The notes: generated by a model from the letters alone, not told the origin. A DNA stretch of 31,150 nucleotides from Paraglomus occultum (GCA_910592205.1 CAJVPJ010000278.1:1-31150), one strand, 5' to 3'; shown: positions 9,955 to 19,657, counted from the stretch's first letter. Translations and numbers: made by a program.

Positions 9955-11437
9955 CTATGTACAATTACCATTAATTTCGAGGCATATACTGTCGATAGTA
10001 AGATTTGAGCCAGAGTTTTTGCTCGCTGCAGCTATCCCAATATCTGCGTTAATGTTAATTACTGTGAATGCCGTTTTTTTATCAAAAGCATTGTAAACTA
10101 CCCATTTGATGAGTGTCAAGGGCAGCATCAAAGTCAGCTCATCAAAATCTATTGCATTGTTCTTGTCATCCTTTGCTATTTGCAGAACTTTATATTATAT
10201 ATAGAAGCAGATTTGTTCCTTCAATCAACTTTATTCTGTAAAATAATAATAATTAGACTGATTTTATTAGAGATAAAGAACACATATTGCCGTACGAGCA
10301 GTGTTGTAGTCGTTATAATTAGATATAATTGTATTAAAAACTTGGTGAATTTTATCGTTAATTGTTCGCACAACGGGTTAAGCTCTCAGCGTTGTAATTC
10401 GAACAAGTTTAGCATATGCCGAAAGCTAAAGATTGCCAGACTGAATATCCATCATAATCATTAGAGAACACAGTAGAGATTACAGTAAACGCCAGTTGAA
10501 GATTTCAATCGGTTGTTTTTTCCATCATCTAAAATGTTTAATTTATGTTGCTAAGTTCGTCATGTCTTGCAATACGTTTAAGCGATAATCTGACAAAATA
10601 ACAAATAAATAAATATCATTAAAACCAATGTACATTCTAGCATAAATTGAATAGAATCATTTATGTGGTTGGCGTAAAAGACATTTTTAATAGCTGTATT
10701 AAATTTAGCGCAATTAATATTAATCGTAAATCGCTATTTTAGATATTTTAAATTCGCCGTATAACAATATAAGTAAATAAAGGCTCACATGTGGTCTATG
10801 AAATTCAATGTAAAAACTCTTTCAAATAAATTTTTACAACTTTTATATTGTTGAAGTGTCTTCCTAGCCTTGTTAATATCCTGTACAATAATTTACTTAC
10901 TAATGATTTGATTCCTGTTCATTTTCATTTCCGCAGTTTACCCGTTGTGTGACTGAGATTCGGAACGCCGCAGCCGTCACTTGATTCTGACAAGGCTCAC
11001 GATCATGTTTCCTGCTTCGGTAATAGGAAATAAAAAAAGTTGCTTATGTACTGGAGTTTCATAGTATGAAGGTAGATCATCCTCTTCTGATAACCTGGAT
11101 AGTAAATTATGACGCACTAATGTGTGCGTATAATATGTAGCATCGAGCACCTTATAACATAGCATGGGGGGCTTCACGTGCTGCCACCAATCTATCTTGA
11201 CCCCATCCTATAAAATGGGCCTTCATAAGCGACCTTATAAGATTCGAAATCTCGCCGATTATTGAAATCATGCATATTTACCACTTTCTTGTCCACGAAC
11301 TGCCGACTCTGCGATTTCTGTTAATGAGCCTGATTGAGGTTCTGTTGTACCATCCCTCCATGGTCTTTTAATGAATACGTCACTGGAAGCGTCGATCGAC
11401 TCGTTCTGGGAAGCTAGTTTTGCGTAAACTATTGCTT
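9955..11437 (-). pseudogene. Broken, chimeric paralogue of the 16-18 kb hypothetical gene
   Basis: Three blocks match the gene at 16-18 kb at DNA level: 11170-10993 matches 16998-16831 (LLSRLSEEDDLPSYYE against LLSRLSEEKGLPSYYE), 10930-10771 matches 16570-16408, and 10282-10200 matches 16404-16322. The central acidic coding stretch is deleted and replaced by about 60 unrelated bases (10931-10992). An intron has gained about 490 bases (10283-10770). At 10200 the match ends inside exon E and a different frame of about 75 codons takes over (ELTLMLPLTLIKWVVYNAF), ending at TAG 9955-9957. Upstream, 11437-11282 is open (KRPWRDGTTEPQSGS) and ends at a GTAAAT donor. That segment and the short stretch DRLVAAREAPHAML near 11205 look like N-terminal exons not shared with the intact copy. 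In-frame stops and lost splice sites argue against function. Confidence 0.75.
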
Positions 11438-12033
11438 AAATTTATAAACGAAGTAAATTAATTAACGTATTCAACCTGTGATAGTAACATTATAATAGTT
11501 TAACAGTTGAATCATTAAAAATGCAGTCTCAGGTGTTTACAAATGTTCAATAGTACTATGCGCGCCACCTTCAACCCTTTTCTCTGCTCATTATTTCCCC
11601 CGTAATTTAGATCAATTACCATGTGCTACTTTCAACAGTAAATTCTTTCTAAACCTTGATGCTGCATCACCCTTCAATAATCCTTGTCTGGCCTTCAGTC
11701 TTCGGACTAATAGCACTCTACTCGTTGCAAAGTTCTCCTGTGACAATGCTGATGTAGTAGTCTTGGTGGAGGAGCAACCCTACTCTTATTTTCCTCCTTG
11801 GACCACTCAACAGCGAGGTAATTCTTAATTGAAAACGGTGAAGAAAAATGTGGTCGTTTTGCAGTACGATTTCTTTGTGCGACACAAACCAATGATTATA
11901 TCACATGGCTAAATACTCGCGCTTTTTTCCTTCTCATATAAATTCACTTCACGCTTACCCTGAACATCTACCATCATTGTCATTAGAACACTCTTTTCTT
12001 CTAACAATTTACTTATAATATAATATCATAGTT
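11438..12033. other. Spacer without supported gene
   Basis: Mostly unique AT-rich DNA. The 61-codon minus-strand frame at 11892-11707 has no family resemblance and overlaps the shared module at 11875, so I treat it as chance. Confidence 0.4.
11875..11935 (+). repeat. Second copy of shared upstream module, probably an orphan promoter
   Basis: It reads TTGTGCGACACAAACC, then TATCACATGGCTAAATACTC, then GCG and a T-rich run with CATATAAATTC. The order and sequence match the DNA upstream of the minus-strand gene at 17938, but here the module faces right into DNA with no surviving gene of that family. It is therefore probably a promoter relic of a third copy. Confidence 0.6.
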
Positions 12034-12352
12034 CCGAAAATAAGCACCTCCCCAAAAATTTTATGCATTGTTATAAGGGTATATATGTACGTATGTAGTC
12101 TCGTTATCACAACAATAACTTTATTGAATAAACAGAGATTGTTTAAATACACATTACAATGCTTATATCAGCATATCATTTAAACGTTTTTTAAATGTTT
12201 CCCGTCTTTTGTCATTAAGATTTGCGCGTTTGTTTTTAATTGCCATATAAAACTAAAGATGCTAGAAAATCTAATGTGATTACTGTACCTTAATATGTTA
12301 CACAAACTGAAAATAAACACCCTCTATAGTTAAATGAGGCGCTTATTTTTGG
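12034..12352. mobile_element. MITE-like element, 319 bp, with 5-bp flanking duplication
   Basis: The left end CCGAAAATAAGCACCTC (12034-12050) is the inverse of the right end GAGGCGCTTATTTTTGG (12336-12352), with two mismatches in 17. TAGTT occurs directly outside both ends (12029-12033 and 12353-12357), as a target site duplication would. A third copy of the end motif, TGAAAATAAACACCCTC (12308-12324), forms a small hairpin with the right end. There is no coding capacity. Confidence 0.7.
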
Positions 12353-12505
12353 TAGTTCAATTATTATTATAGGAAATGCTTGTTTTCGGAGGCTAGATCT
12401 TCCTATAAATATTGCATTTCCAAATTGAACAATGATGTCATAACAATAGTACTATTACTATAAATAATGGCGGTAAAGTTGTCGCGTTAGAGCGTTGATT
12501 CAAAC

Positions 12506-13938
12506 ATGTCCCTCAAGAGAACTACTCTTACTGATTCTCAAAAGCGAGCACTTTGTAATTATTTTATGCATGTACTAATAAAAAAACACGAGCTGAATAT
12601 GTCGATTGGGTGGAAAAAGAATGGGAATCTAGAGTTAATAAAAGTACTATTTCTTGAATATTAAAAACAGAAGAAAAACGACATATTATTATTGCGGCAG
12701 TTAGTCCAGATGCAAAAAGACATAAATCCGTATTATATCCTGCACTTGAGCTCTCTCTTAAGGAATTTGTTTTAAACTATCAACATCGCACAGTCCTAAG
12801 TGATGCAATGCTCATTGAAAAAACCTGCTAGTAAATTAGAAATTCCTCGAGATGCATTACAATTTTCATCAGAATGGCTGCAAAAGTTCAAGGATCGCAA
12901 TGGCATTCGCCTGCGAAAACTTGAAGGAGAAGCTATGTCTGCTGACGAAAACGCCATTTATAATGCTTTACTATTATTAAGGAAACGCTTTTCCAATTAC
13001 TCCCTCGACAAAATATATAATATGGACGAAACAGGCACTGTCATAACGCCAAAGCTTGGATGATCATACTACATTTCCAAGAATGGATTCGATACTTCGA
13101 TCGTCAAGTCGGCTCAAAACACATCAAGGCCAACGAGTATTGTTACTCCTCGACAACTGTTCTAGTCATTTATTAGTTGGTCTTACTTTACAGTACGCCG
13201 ATGTTTGTTTTCTGCCTCCCAACGCTACCTCACGAATTCAACCCATGGACGCTGGGGTTATAGTAACCTTTAAAAGATACTATCGTCGTTTTCACATACG
13301 GTAAGGTACATTTATTGTATGCCTGTACAATATTACGTATCTGATGCTCTTATAAATAATTCCTTTTTTTTTTTAAAAAAAAAAAAAGTCTAATGTTACA
13401 ACATGTAGAAGCTGGAAATCGCGTGGAAGATTTACGCATGAATATTTTACAGGCAATACAGTTTATTGTTAAAGCCTGGGGTGAGATCAGCGCGGAAACT
13501 ATTCGTAATTACTGGTGCCACACAAAGATTCTTCCTAGAAATGTAGAAAACGCTCAGCACGATGACTTGTTACTCAATGATCTTACGAACGCCCCTCAGC
13601 CACTTAAACTATCGAATACAATGCCTTTGGAAGAATTTCCGAACATTCCCGAAGAGAATATTATTTATGAAGTTCCTGACAACGACCACGAACTTGTAAA
13701 TCTATTTACGGATACCAATCAAGCAAGTACAGACATAGATGACATAGATGACAGTGAGTAAAGTCCTGTTATTAGTGCTAGCACAGCAATCACTAGCTTG
13801 GAAATAGTACGTGCTTTTCTTTTACAACAGGACAATGCAGAGAAATATATAACGTCTTTACAAAATATTGAAACGTTTGTTGAAGTCAGAAAAACAAGCT
13901 TAATGCGTCAAACTAACATTGACACATATTTTTCTTAA
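12506..13938 (+). mobile_element. Decayed pogo/Tigger-type DDE transposase
   Basis: The order of domains is that of CENP-B/Tigger-like transposases. An N-terminal helix-turn-helix starts MSLKRTTLTDSQKRALC (12506). A Tc5-type DNA-binding part follows (LQFSSEWLQKFKDRNGIRLR, about 12855-12920). The DDE catalytic core has D1 in IYNMDETG (about 13024), D2 in LLLLDNCSSH (about 13145) and D3 in RIQPMDAG (about 13245). The C-terminus ends MRQTNIDTYFS. An intron with GTAAGG...AAG borders at 13301-13388 restores the reading frame exactly across the RRFHIR-LMLQHVEAG junction. Decay is clear: a frameshift in the A-run near 12583, a stop (TGA, 12654-12656), another frameshift near 12830, and loss of roughly 100 residues plus a frame change between D1 and D2. 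There is also an early TAA at 13759-13761 inside an otherwise open tail. It cannot make active enzyme. Confidence 0.88.
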
Positions 13939-14027
13939 AGGTAGTCTGACTTCGAATAAGATAGTTTTTTTATAATAAAATATAATTCTATTCTGTGTAA
14001 CAGTTTCTGGTATTCTATTCGCTGTTC

Positions 14028-14102
14028 TATAAGTGCACACCCTCCCTAAGTGCATGCAAATGTCAAGTCCCAAGAGCGTGCACTTATGGAGGTGTGACTG
14101 TA
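14028..14102. repeat. Right terminal region of a pogo-like transposon with repeated GTGCAC motifs
   Basis: About 90 bases past the transposase stop lies a set of inverted motifs: ATAAGTGCACACCCTCC, CTAAGTGCATGC, and the outer end GTGCACTTATGGAGGTGTG followed by ACTG and TA. Read inward from the right this gives CAGTCACACCTCCATAAGTG, a CAG-type end next to TA as expected for pogo/Tc1 elements. No matching left end is found before 12506. Confidence 0.6.
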
Positions 14103-14176
14103 TTTCGTTCTCATCAAGAACATAATTAATTTGTTCGCGTACTACTTCATCTTGAATACCAAATAAATGTACTTAC

Positions 14177-15128
14177 CTGCTGATCGGAATGGGGCACGTG
14201 AACGTTTTGTGCCCAATCGTAACTGTAATGCCAATGCTACAATAATCAGCTTTACCTCTCGGCATAAAATGCTCATCTACTAACTTTCTCTGTTGTTCTG
14301 CTAATTTCGTATTCTTGTTGTAATAGTTTTTCTAACTTAGCTTTAACTAAATGTTCTTTGAATTTTTTAGTAAGCCTCTTGCTTCTTCTTCCTTGCGAGC
14401 ATTGTATTGTAAGCCGTTTCCGAAAATGTTAGCACGTGTCACATAAATCCGTTCTTGGACTCATAATTTGAATATAAGACGTTAGTTGGTACCATAACTT
14501 GCGAAATGCATCATATTAACAATTTCAACGTACTATCGTTTTCAAGACCTGCAATAAAATCGCGATAGACCGATTTATAACTCGTTTCGGCTGGTAAAAG
14601 TGTAAGTGATTGAGTGATACGATTGACATTTCTACCAGGGCATGGTAGTCCATGAATTTCCGCTTAGTTTTCGAGAAAATTTTTTACGGCAGTATCAACG
14701 TTTATATGAATGGTTATTTGGTTTTCCATCGTGGCATTCGTTTTATGTTACCATGAACGCGCGGTATGATACCATTCGTTGCTAGATGATTTCTGACGTT
14801 TTCAAAGTGAGTGCGACCAATTCCTAACATATTAAGATACGTTTTCTGACACAGAGTCGTATTGCGATCTCAGTAGTAAAAAGTTCTTTTATTAGTACGC
14901 GTTTTCTTTTTAAGACGTCGGCTGGCAGTTATTTCTCCGCCATTAATTGCTTTCAACTGGGCCATTAAAAATATCTTGTTCAGATCTAGAGAGAGCTTGG
15001 AACGCTTCACGTAATTTGGCAAACTTCTCTCTCGGAATCATTTTTGAGCAACCACAATTGCAGCCTATCTCCAAGAAACGTATTGCTTTTTCACACTCAG
15101 TAGAACCATTATATTCGTTACTTATCAT
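14177..15128 (-). pseudogene. Decayed transposon-associated gene with N-terminal Cys cluster
   Basis: Reading leftward from 15128, an ATG frame gives a Cys motif GCNCGCSKMIPREKF, followed by LREAFQALSRSEQDIF. After a frameshift near 14955 it continues INGGEITASRRLKKKTRTNK, then through a stop into TLCQKTYLNMLGIGRTHFEN and NGIIPRVHGN. After more frame changes it continues GLPCPGRN, LPAETSYKSVYRDF and PRTDLCDTC. It ends HFMPRGKADYCSIGITVTI before a GTAAGT donor at 14176. This string of motifs is one I know from a large transposon-linked family found in fungi such as Rhizophagus and in some invertebrates. I cannot name the superfamily with certainty. Several frameshifts and stops make this copy dead. 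Confidence 0.7.
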
Positions 15129-15871
15129 ATACGGATAGTCCTATATATTAATTTTATCATTTTCGTGAATGAGAATTTATAAAGCGTTTAAGCGAATTCT
15201 GCATGAGCGAATTCGGTTTAGGAATTCTCAAAATTTCTTCGACTAGTTTTATTAAAGCCATCCACTCTTTTAATCTTTTCGGAGATTTCACCAAATAATT
15301 ACATTAAGTGTTCTAAATTCCCATATCAAAAAGTCAAATTCTATATCACTATTTTACTCTCTCAAATTAGTCCGCCAAAGTTCAAGAAAGCTTGAATTCT
15401 CTTGATACGAGAATTTGGCAGAATGCACAAGCAACCGGTACATAAAAAGACATCGAAATCAAACTATTTTACTGTAGTTGGAAGTACTTTTTATTCATTT
15501 AGTCTTAACCAGACATACAGTATGCTTGGTATTACGAAGACCCATATTAGGGATGAATAACTCAAGACTTCAAATATACCATGATCATTACATATGCGTA
15601 AAAAACTGCAATTATTATAGTTGAACTAAAACATAGACTAAAGAGGTGAATTAGTTCAAAAAACGGAAGCAAGTCGAACCTAAAAACTTTAATGAGTTCG
15701 TGCTTTCTTAGTGGGTGAATAGATAATTCGTGTGGTCATTTTTGACAGGTATTGCTCTCCTTATCATCGCTCCACAGAAAGTCTTTTATGGATTCCGAAC
15801 TTTCGCATAATAAACGCTAATTATGGAAATGTCAATTTCACACACACACACACACACACACACATATTTTT
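15129..15871. other. Spacer with short GAATTC-rich repeats and a (CA)12 microsatellite
   Basis: Around 15170-15240 and 15390-15430 the motifs AGCGAATTC, GGAATTCTC and GAGAATTTGGCAGAATGC recur in both orientations, suggesting a worn inverted-repeat element. A CA run of about 12 units lies at 15840-15864. No gene is seen. Confidence 0.4.
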
Positions 15872-16032
15872 CTAAGCATTTATACAAACCTCGTATTTTA
15901 ATAGACCCGTCACTATCTCATATGAATCCTTCATATCTTTCCATGACTTCGGAAAGGGAATTTTCAATACTTCCGCCATTGTATACACTTCAGCATATTT
16001 GAGACGGAATTCATAGACGGTCAATTGATTTA
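15872..16032 (-). pseudogene. Detached 3' exon of the 16-18 kb hypothetical gene
   Basis: After a good acceptor (CTTTACAG, ending at 16033 on the minus strand) the frame NQLTVYEFRLKYAEVYTMAE continues to a TAG at 15872-15874. The composition and style match the gene just upstream. However, the acceptor requires a donor in phase 1, while the only good donor of the preceding exon (GTAAGT at 16093) leaves phase 2. Spliced that way the protein stops after a few codons. Either a frameshift or an internal deletion separates this exon from the rest. Confidence 0.55.
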
Positions 16033-16089
16033 CTGTAAAGTCGAGAATTAAGGGTTAATAATAGAAGGCGATCAAACATAAATAAGAAC

Positions 16090-17938
16090 TTACAATACGA
16101 CGGAAAATTCTTCGTCTTCCTCTTTCAGAGTAATGATTACGTCTATTTTTTTCCCGGGAGATCTTCGATTATCATCCTCCTTTTGAGCATTACATTCTTT
16201 AGCGTTTGCCTTAAGGCAAGTCTCCCCATATTTTGTACGCCAATCCTCTTTATGTTTTATAAAAATTTGATCCAAAATTGGACCTAGAACACTAACAATG
16301 TAGGTTCCTTCAGACAGTGGTTCTAGAAGCAGATTTGTCCCTTCAATCAACTTTATCCTGCAGAATAATAATAATTAGACTCATTCCATTAGAGATTAAG
16401 AACAATGTAAATAAATAAAGACTCACATGTGGTCTACGAAATTCAGTGTAAAACCTCTTTCAAAAGAATTGTTGCAATTTTTATATTGTTGAACTGTATT
16501 TTTAACCTTATTCATATCACGCACAATAATTTTACTTAATAACGATTTGATCTCCTGTTCATTTTGCATTTCTTTTTCTTCCTCGCTTATATCTTTAAGC
16601 ATTTGTTGAACCGTATCTTTTTCTAGTGTCTCTAGAAAACTATTTTTATCTTTAGCATGGAAGAAAATTACGTCATAATACTCGGGTTTTGATTTCGGCA
16701 GATTTCTTTCCAGTTGATATTCTGTTAATTTTTTTCGAATATCAAGACCATTAACAATCCAAGAAACATTTCCCCCTCCAATAATAGTTTGGTCTGCGTT
16801 GTATTCTTCTTCAGTATCGTCTTCCTCTTCAGGCTCACGATCATGTTTCCTGTCTTGGGAATAGGAAATGAAGGGATTCGGTTCAGGTTGCCAATGTGCT
16901 GGAATTTCATAGTATGATGGTAGACCTTTCTCTTCCGATAACCTCGATAGTAAATTACAAGGCACTGGTGTCGGCGTATAATATGTGGCATCAGACTACA
17001 AAAAGAAAAGAGTTAGCTAAAACTCAATCATTATCTCTATCGGACAATAAGATCACTCACCAGCGTTGTGTCAACTCTACCAATTGCAGTTTCAAGGACC
17101 GTTGCAGTATTTTGCATCACGGAACGGGCAGCATCTATCTATTAAGTCAGAATCAAAGTTAATATGAAAGTGCAAGCTGAGATAACATTTAGGAAACTAA
17201 CCTCAGTTAAACGCAATTCTTGTCTTTTGGATCTGATTGCTAATTCGTTTTCAATTTTATTCCAAAACATTCTAACATCATGATTCTCGCGATGATTCTA
17301 TTAGTATGACAATTACAGCAAAATATGTTTTTATGCAAGATAGACGTAATAGAGCAATATCAAGCAGACCACAACGGACAAGCAGACCGTAAAGTGAGCA
17401 GCAAGCAGGTGCCCACCGTAGTTGTGTGAGTTTTACCCCTTCTTGGGACTACTGGAAGTCTCCCATACTGCCTTACAGCAGACCACAACGGACAAGCAGA
17501 CCATAAAGTGAGCAGCAAGCAGGTGCCCACCGTAGTTGTGTGAGTTTTACCCCTTCTCGGGACTACTGGAAGTCTCCCATACTGCCTTACAGCAGACCAC
17601 AACGGACAAGCAGACCATAAAGTGAGCAACAAGCAGATGCCCACTGTAGTTGTGTGAGTTTTACCCCTTCTCGGGACTACTGGAAGTCTCCCATACTGCC
17701 TTTGCAACAAAAATTATTAATGAAAATTTACCTTAAAACTTTGCTTCAGCCTGATAGCACCCTTCTTGTTCTCTTCCGGGCCATTTTTCAATATTAGATC
17801 TAAATCCTTCCGAAGTTTGTCAGCTTCCTTTTGAAAGGAGAATGTGAAATCTTCTTGTTTACTGCGGTATTGGTAAAAATCCAGGAAGCGATAGTTATCA
17901 GGCGTCGTTTCTTTGAAGTAAACACAGTAAGTATCCAT
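16090..17938 (-). CDS. Lineage-specific hypothetical protein, five exons, possibly 3'-truncated
   Basis: Exons: 17938-17732, 17297-17202, 17138-17061, 16995-16427 and 16357-16090, with phases in agreement, giving about 405 aa ending FSVVL. The protein is hydrophilic, with no signal peptide or membrane segment. The N-terminus reads MDTYCVYFKETTPDNYRFLD, followed by a basic/acidic coiled-coil-like part (KEADKLRKDLDLILK). Residues about 95-127 include AARSVMQNTATVLETAIG. Next comes an acidic linker (REPEEEDDTEEEYNAD), then a folded-looking part (GGGNVSWIVNGLDIRKKL; YYDVIFFHAKDKNSF). The last part reads EGTNLLLEPLSEGTY, CLKANAKECN and PGKKIDVIITLKEEDEEF. I recognise the style as an expanded, uncharacterised family of Mucoromycota and know no function for it. 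Introns are normal except the first, which carries a 114-bp tandem repeat. A paralogue in ruins lies at 9.95-11.44 kb. An alternative end uses the exon at 16032-15872, but its phase does not fit. Confidence 0.7.
17363..17704. repeat. Three near-identical 114-bp tandem repeats inside intron 1
   Basis: Units start at 17363, 17477 and 17591 with AGCAGACCACAACGGACAAG, each exactly 114 bases long, with only a handful of differences among them. They are visibly richer in G and C than the surrounding DNA. Because 114 is a multiple of three, the minus strand stays open through all copies as a 38-residue repeat (RQYGRLPVVPRRGKTHTTTV and onward). Without the array the host intron (17298-17731) would be about 92 bases, an ordinary size here. 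Confidence 0.95.
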
Positions 17939-18040
17939 TGTAACGCGTATTGAAAATGTAAAGCTGAAAAAAAAATATAAACGCGAGTATTTAACTATGT
18001 GATGCGGTCACGGGGTTGTATCACACAAACAAATATATCA
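17939..18040 (-). promoter_or_regulatory. Upstream region of the 17938 gene containing the shared module
   Basis: On the minus strand it reads TTTGTGTGATACAACC, then CATCACATAGTTAAATACTC, then GCG and a T-rich run shortly before the ATG. The same motif order occurs on the + strand at 11875 and 9490, so this is a conserved 5' flank of the gene family. Its regulator is unknown. Confidence 0.5.
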
Positions 18041-18127
18041 TCTGAAGCGCTGCTGCAATAATTTTCCGATATACTACATTAAATAAACACATTAATAACT
18101 TCGTTTTTGCGCAAGAGAAAAGCTATA

Positions 18128-18584
18128 CAGACTGCCGATAACTCGACTTTTCAATAATTCGTTCGAACTTATAAATTGTTAATTCGACCGCTTAAATGAT
18201 TTCTAAGCCAGTGCATAATAATTACGTTCGTTAATTCGACCACGATCAAGTCATTTCATTTAAGGGTCAATTCTGCCGATTATTTGAAAACCGTTTGTTT
18301 TTGCATTTGTTTTTGTTTTTTTCTTAAAAGGCTTATTATGTACAAAGGTTTGGATTTTAGATCAAGTATACTGTAACCTATAGGCTTTCCATCGAAAAAA
18401 AAAAATAGTTGATTAACTCGAGGACGAATAACCGTCAATGTTTAGCGTCCAATTGACACAGAATTTTGAGTAGTTTAAAAATCACTGACTGTCGTTACAG
18501 CCACAGCTCCGTTGAAACATAGTTAATTCCAAAGTTGACAATCGGTTCTTCTCCTATAATTGTTGACTCGACAATGGTCAGCTG
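18128..18584. mobile_element. Degenerate pogo-like non-autonomous element, about 457 bp
   Basis: The left end CAGACTGCCGATAACTCGAC and the right end, read inward as CAGCTGACCATTGTCGAGTC, are imperfect inverted repeats. Both are flanked by TA (18126-18127 and 18585-18586). Internally, TTAATTCGACC and AATTCGTTCG repeat. CAG ends plus TA flanks suit pogo/Tigger elements. No transposase frame is left. Confidence 0.55.
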
Positions 18585-19292
18585 TACGTTTTACGCTATT
18601 TGTCGAACAGGATTGAAGTGATCGCTAATGACAAGTTGATGATATCTTTACTTTGTTAGTAATCTCCAACAAATAAAAAATTTCTCTCTTTTTTAAACAA
18701 TGCTGCGCTTTGCGGTTTGGTTATAAATAATTAATTAATAAGCCAAATTAATATTGTGTAACAAAACTTTTGTTAAGACATGTAATGGATACATGCTAAA
18801 TTTATGGTATAAACAATATACAGTGGAGACTTCAGAATTATTGTTAGATTACGTAGAGAAAATACAGAATGTTTTATTAGAAGCGTAAATTTGATAAAAT
18901 CACGTTTATTTTTTACACGTACTTAGAGTCGGTGGGCGTATTTATAGCAAGAATATATCATGAAACAAGCTTAAGACAACCTTTAAAACAATTTAATTAT
19001 TGTTGATTACAAGTTGGTAATATAAACTAGCACTTTATGACAATATATTTAACTATAGCTCATAATATTCTGAGAGCTTACCTTTTTGCTTCAATAAAAT
19101 TAAGACTTTTATGCCAATTACCACTTGTTTTTATCAGTTGCATGTTTAAAATTATTGTAACATTGATATGAAACCAACCTATTGGTAGACTTTAAAAAAT
19201 ATAGTAATAATGCTAATAATAGTAAAAAAAAGTCCTACTAGATTGGTACAGTATAAAATGCGTGCGTATGTTGCACGAGCAACATATTAATG
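18585..19292. other. AT-rich spacer, nothing recognised
   Basis: No open frame of note, no RNA gene signature, and no clear repeat. Confidence 0.5.
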
Positions 19293-19411
19293 CGGTTGCA
19301 CCTCCATAAGTGCACCCTTCATAAGTGCACACCCTCCATATTCTGCACGTGCAAGCGATTCCACGTCCCAGATATAATTGTATAACCTCCATAAGTGCAT
19401 GCACGTGAAAG
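19293..19411. repeat. Solo transposon-end array with CCTCCATAAGTGCA motifs
   Basis: The motif CACCTCCATAAGTGCA is followed within 120 bases by TTCATAAGTGCACACCCTCC and again by ACCTCCATAAGTGCATGCAC. These are the same words as in the transposon end at 14028-14102, in the orientation expected for a left end. No transposase accompanies them. Confidence 0.6.
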
Positions 19412-19504
19412 TTGGCCAATCATTCGCTCATGATTTGTTAACGACATAATTTACTAGTCGTGCTTACAAAACTGCATTATGAAATAAATTGACATAAGTT
19501 TTTT

Positions 19505-19657
19505 AATAATCGGGAATTTAGCTGCCAAGTCACGCTTGCCAGGTAGTACGGCCCATAATATTTCCTTTATGAAGGAGAGGCCAGCTGAGCATCCAGTGAA
19601 AAAATAGTATTTGATATCCGTACCGTTGTGCGACCTGGCAGGTAAATTCCTGATTAT
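19505..19657. repeat. Small foldback element, about 153 bp
   Basis: The arm AATAATCGGGAATTTAGCTG (starting about 19506) continues as CCAAGTCACGC. It is inverted by GTGCGACCTGGCAGGTAAAT (19627 onward), which continues as TCCTGATTATGA. The interior is about 90 bases with no coding potential. Confidence 0.65.

Noticed and set aside
11707-11892. 61-codon minus-strand frame
   Set aside because: It overlaps the shared promoter-like module, is basic and low in family signal, and has no splice or start support.
17360-17710. 116-residue minus-strand frame as a repeat-protein gene
   Set aside because: It consists wholly of the 114-bp tandem array inside an intron. The open frame follows from the unit length being a multiple of three.
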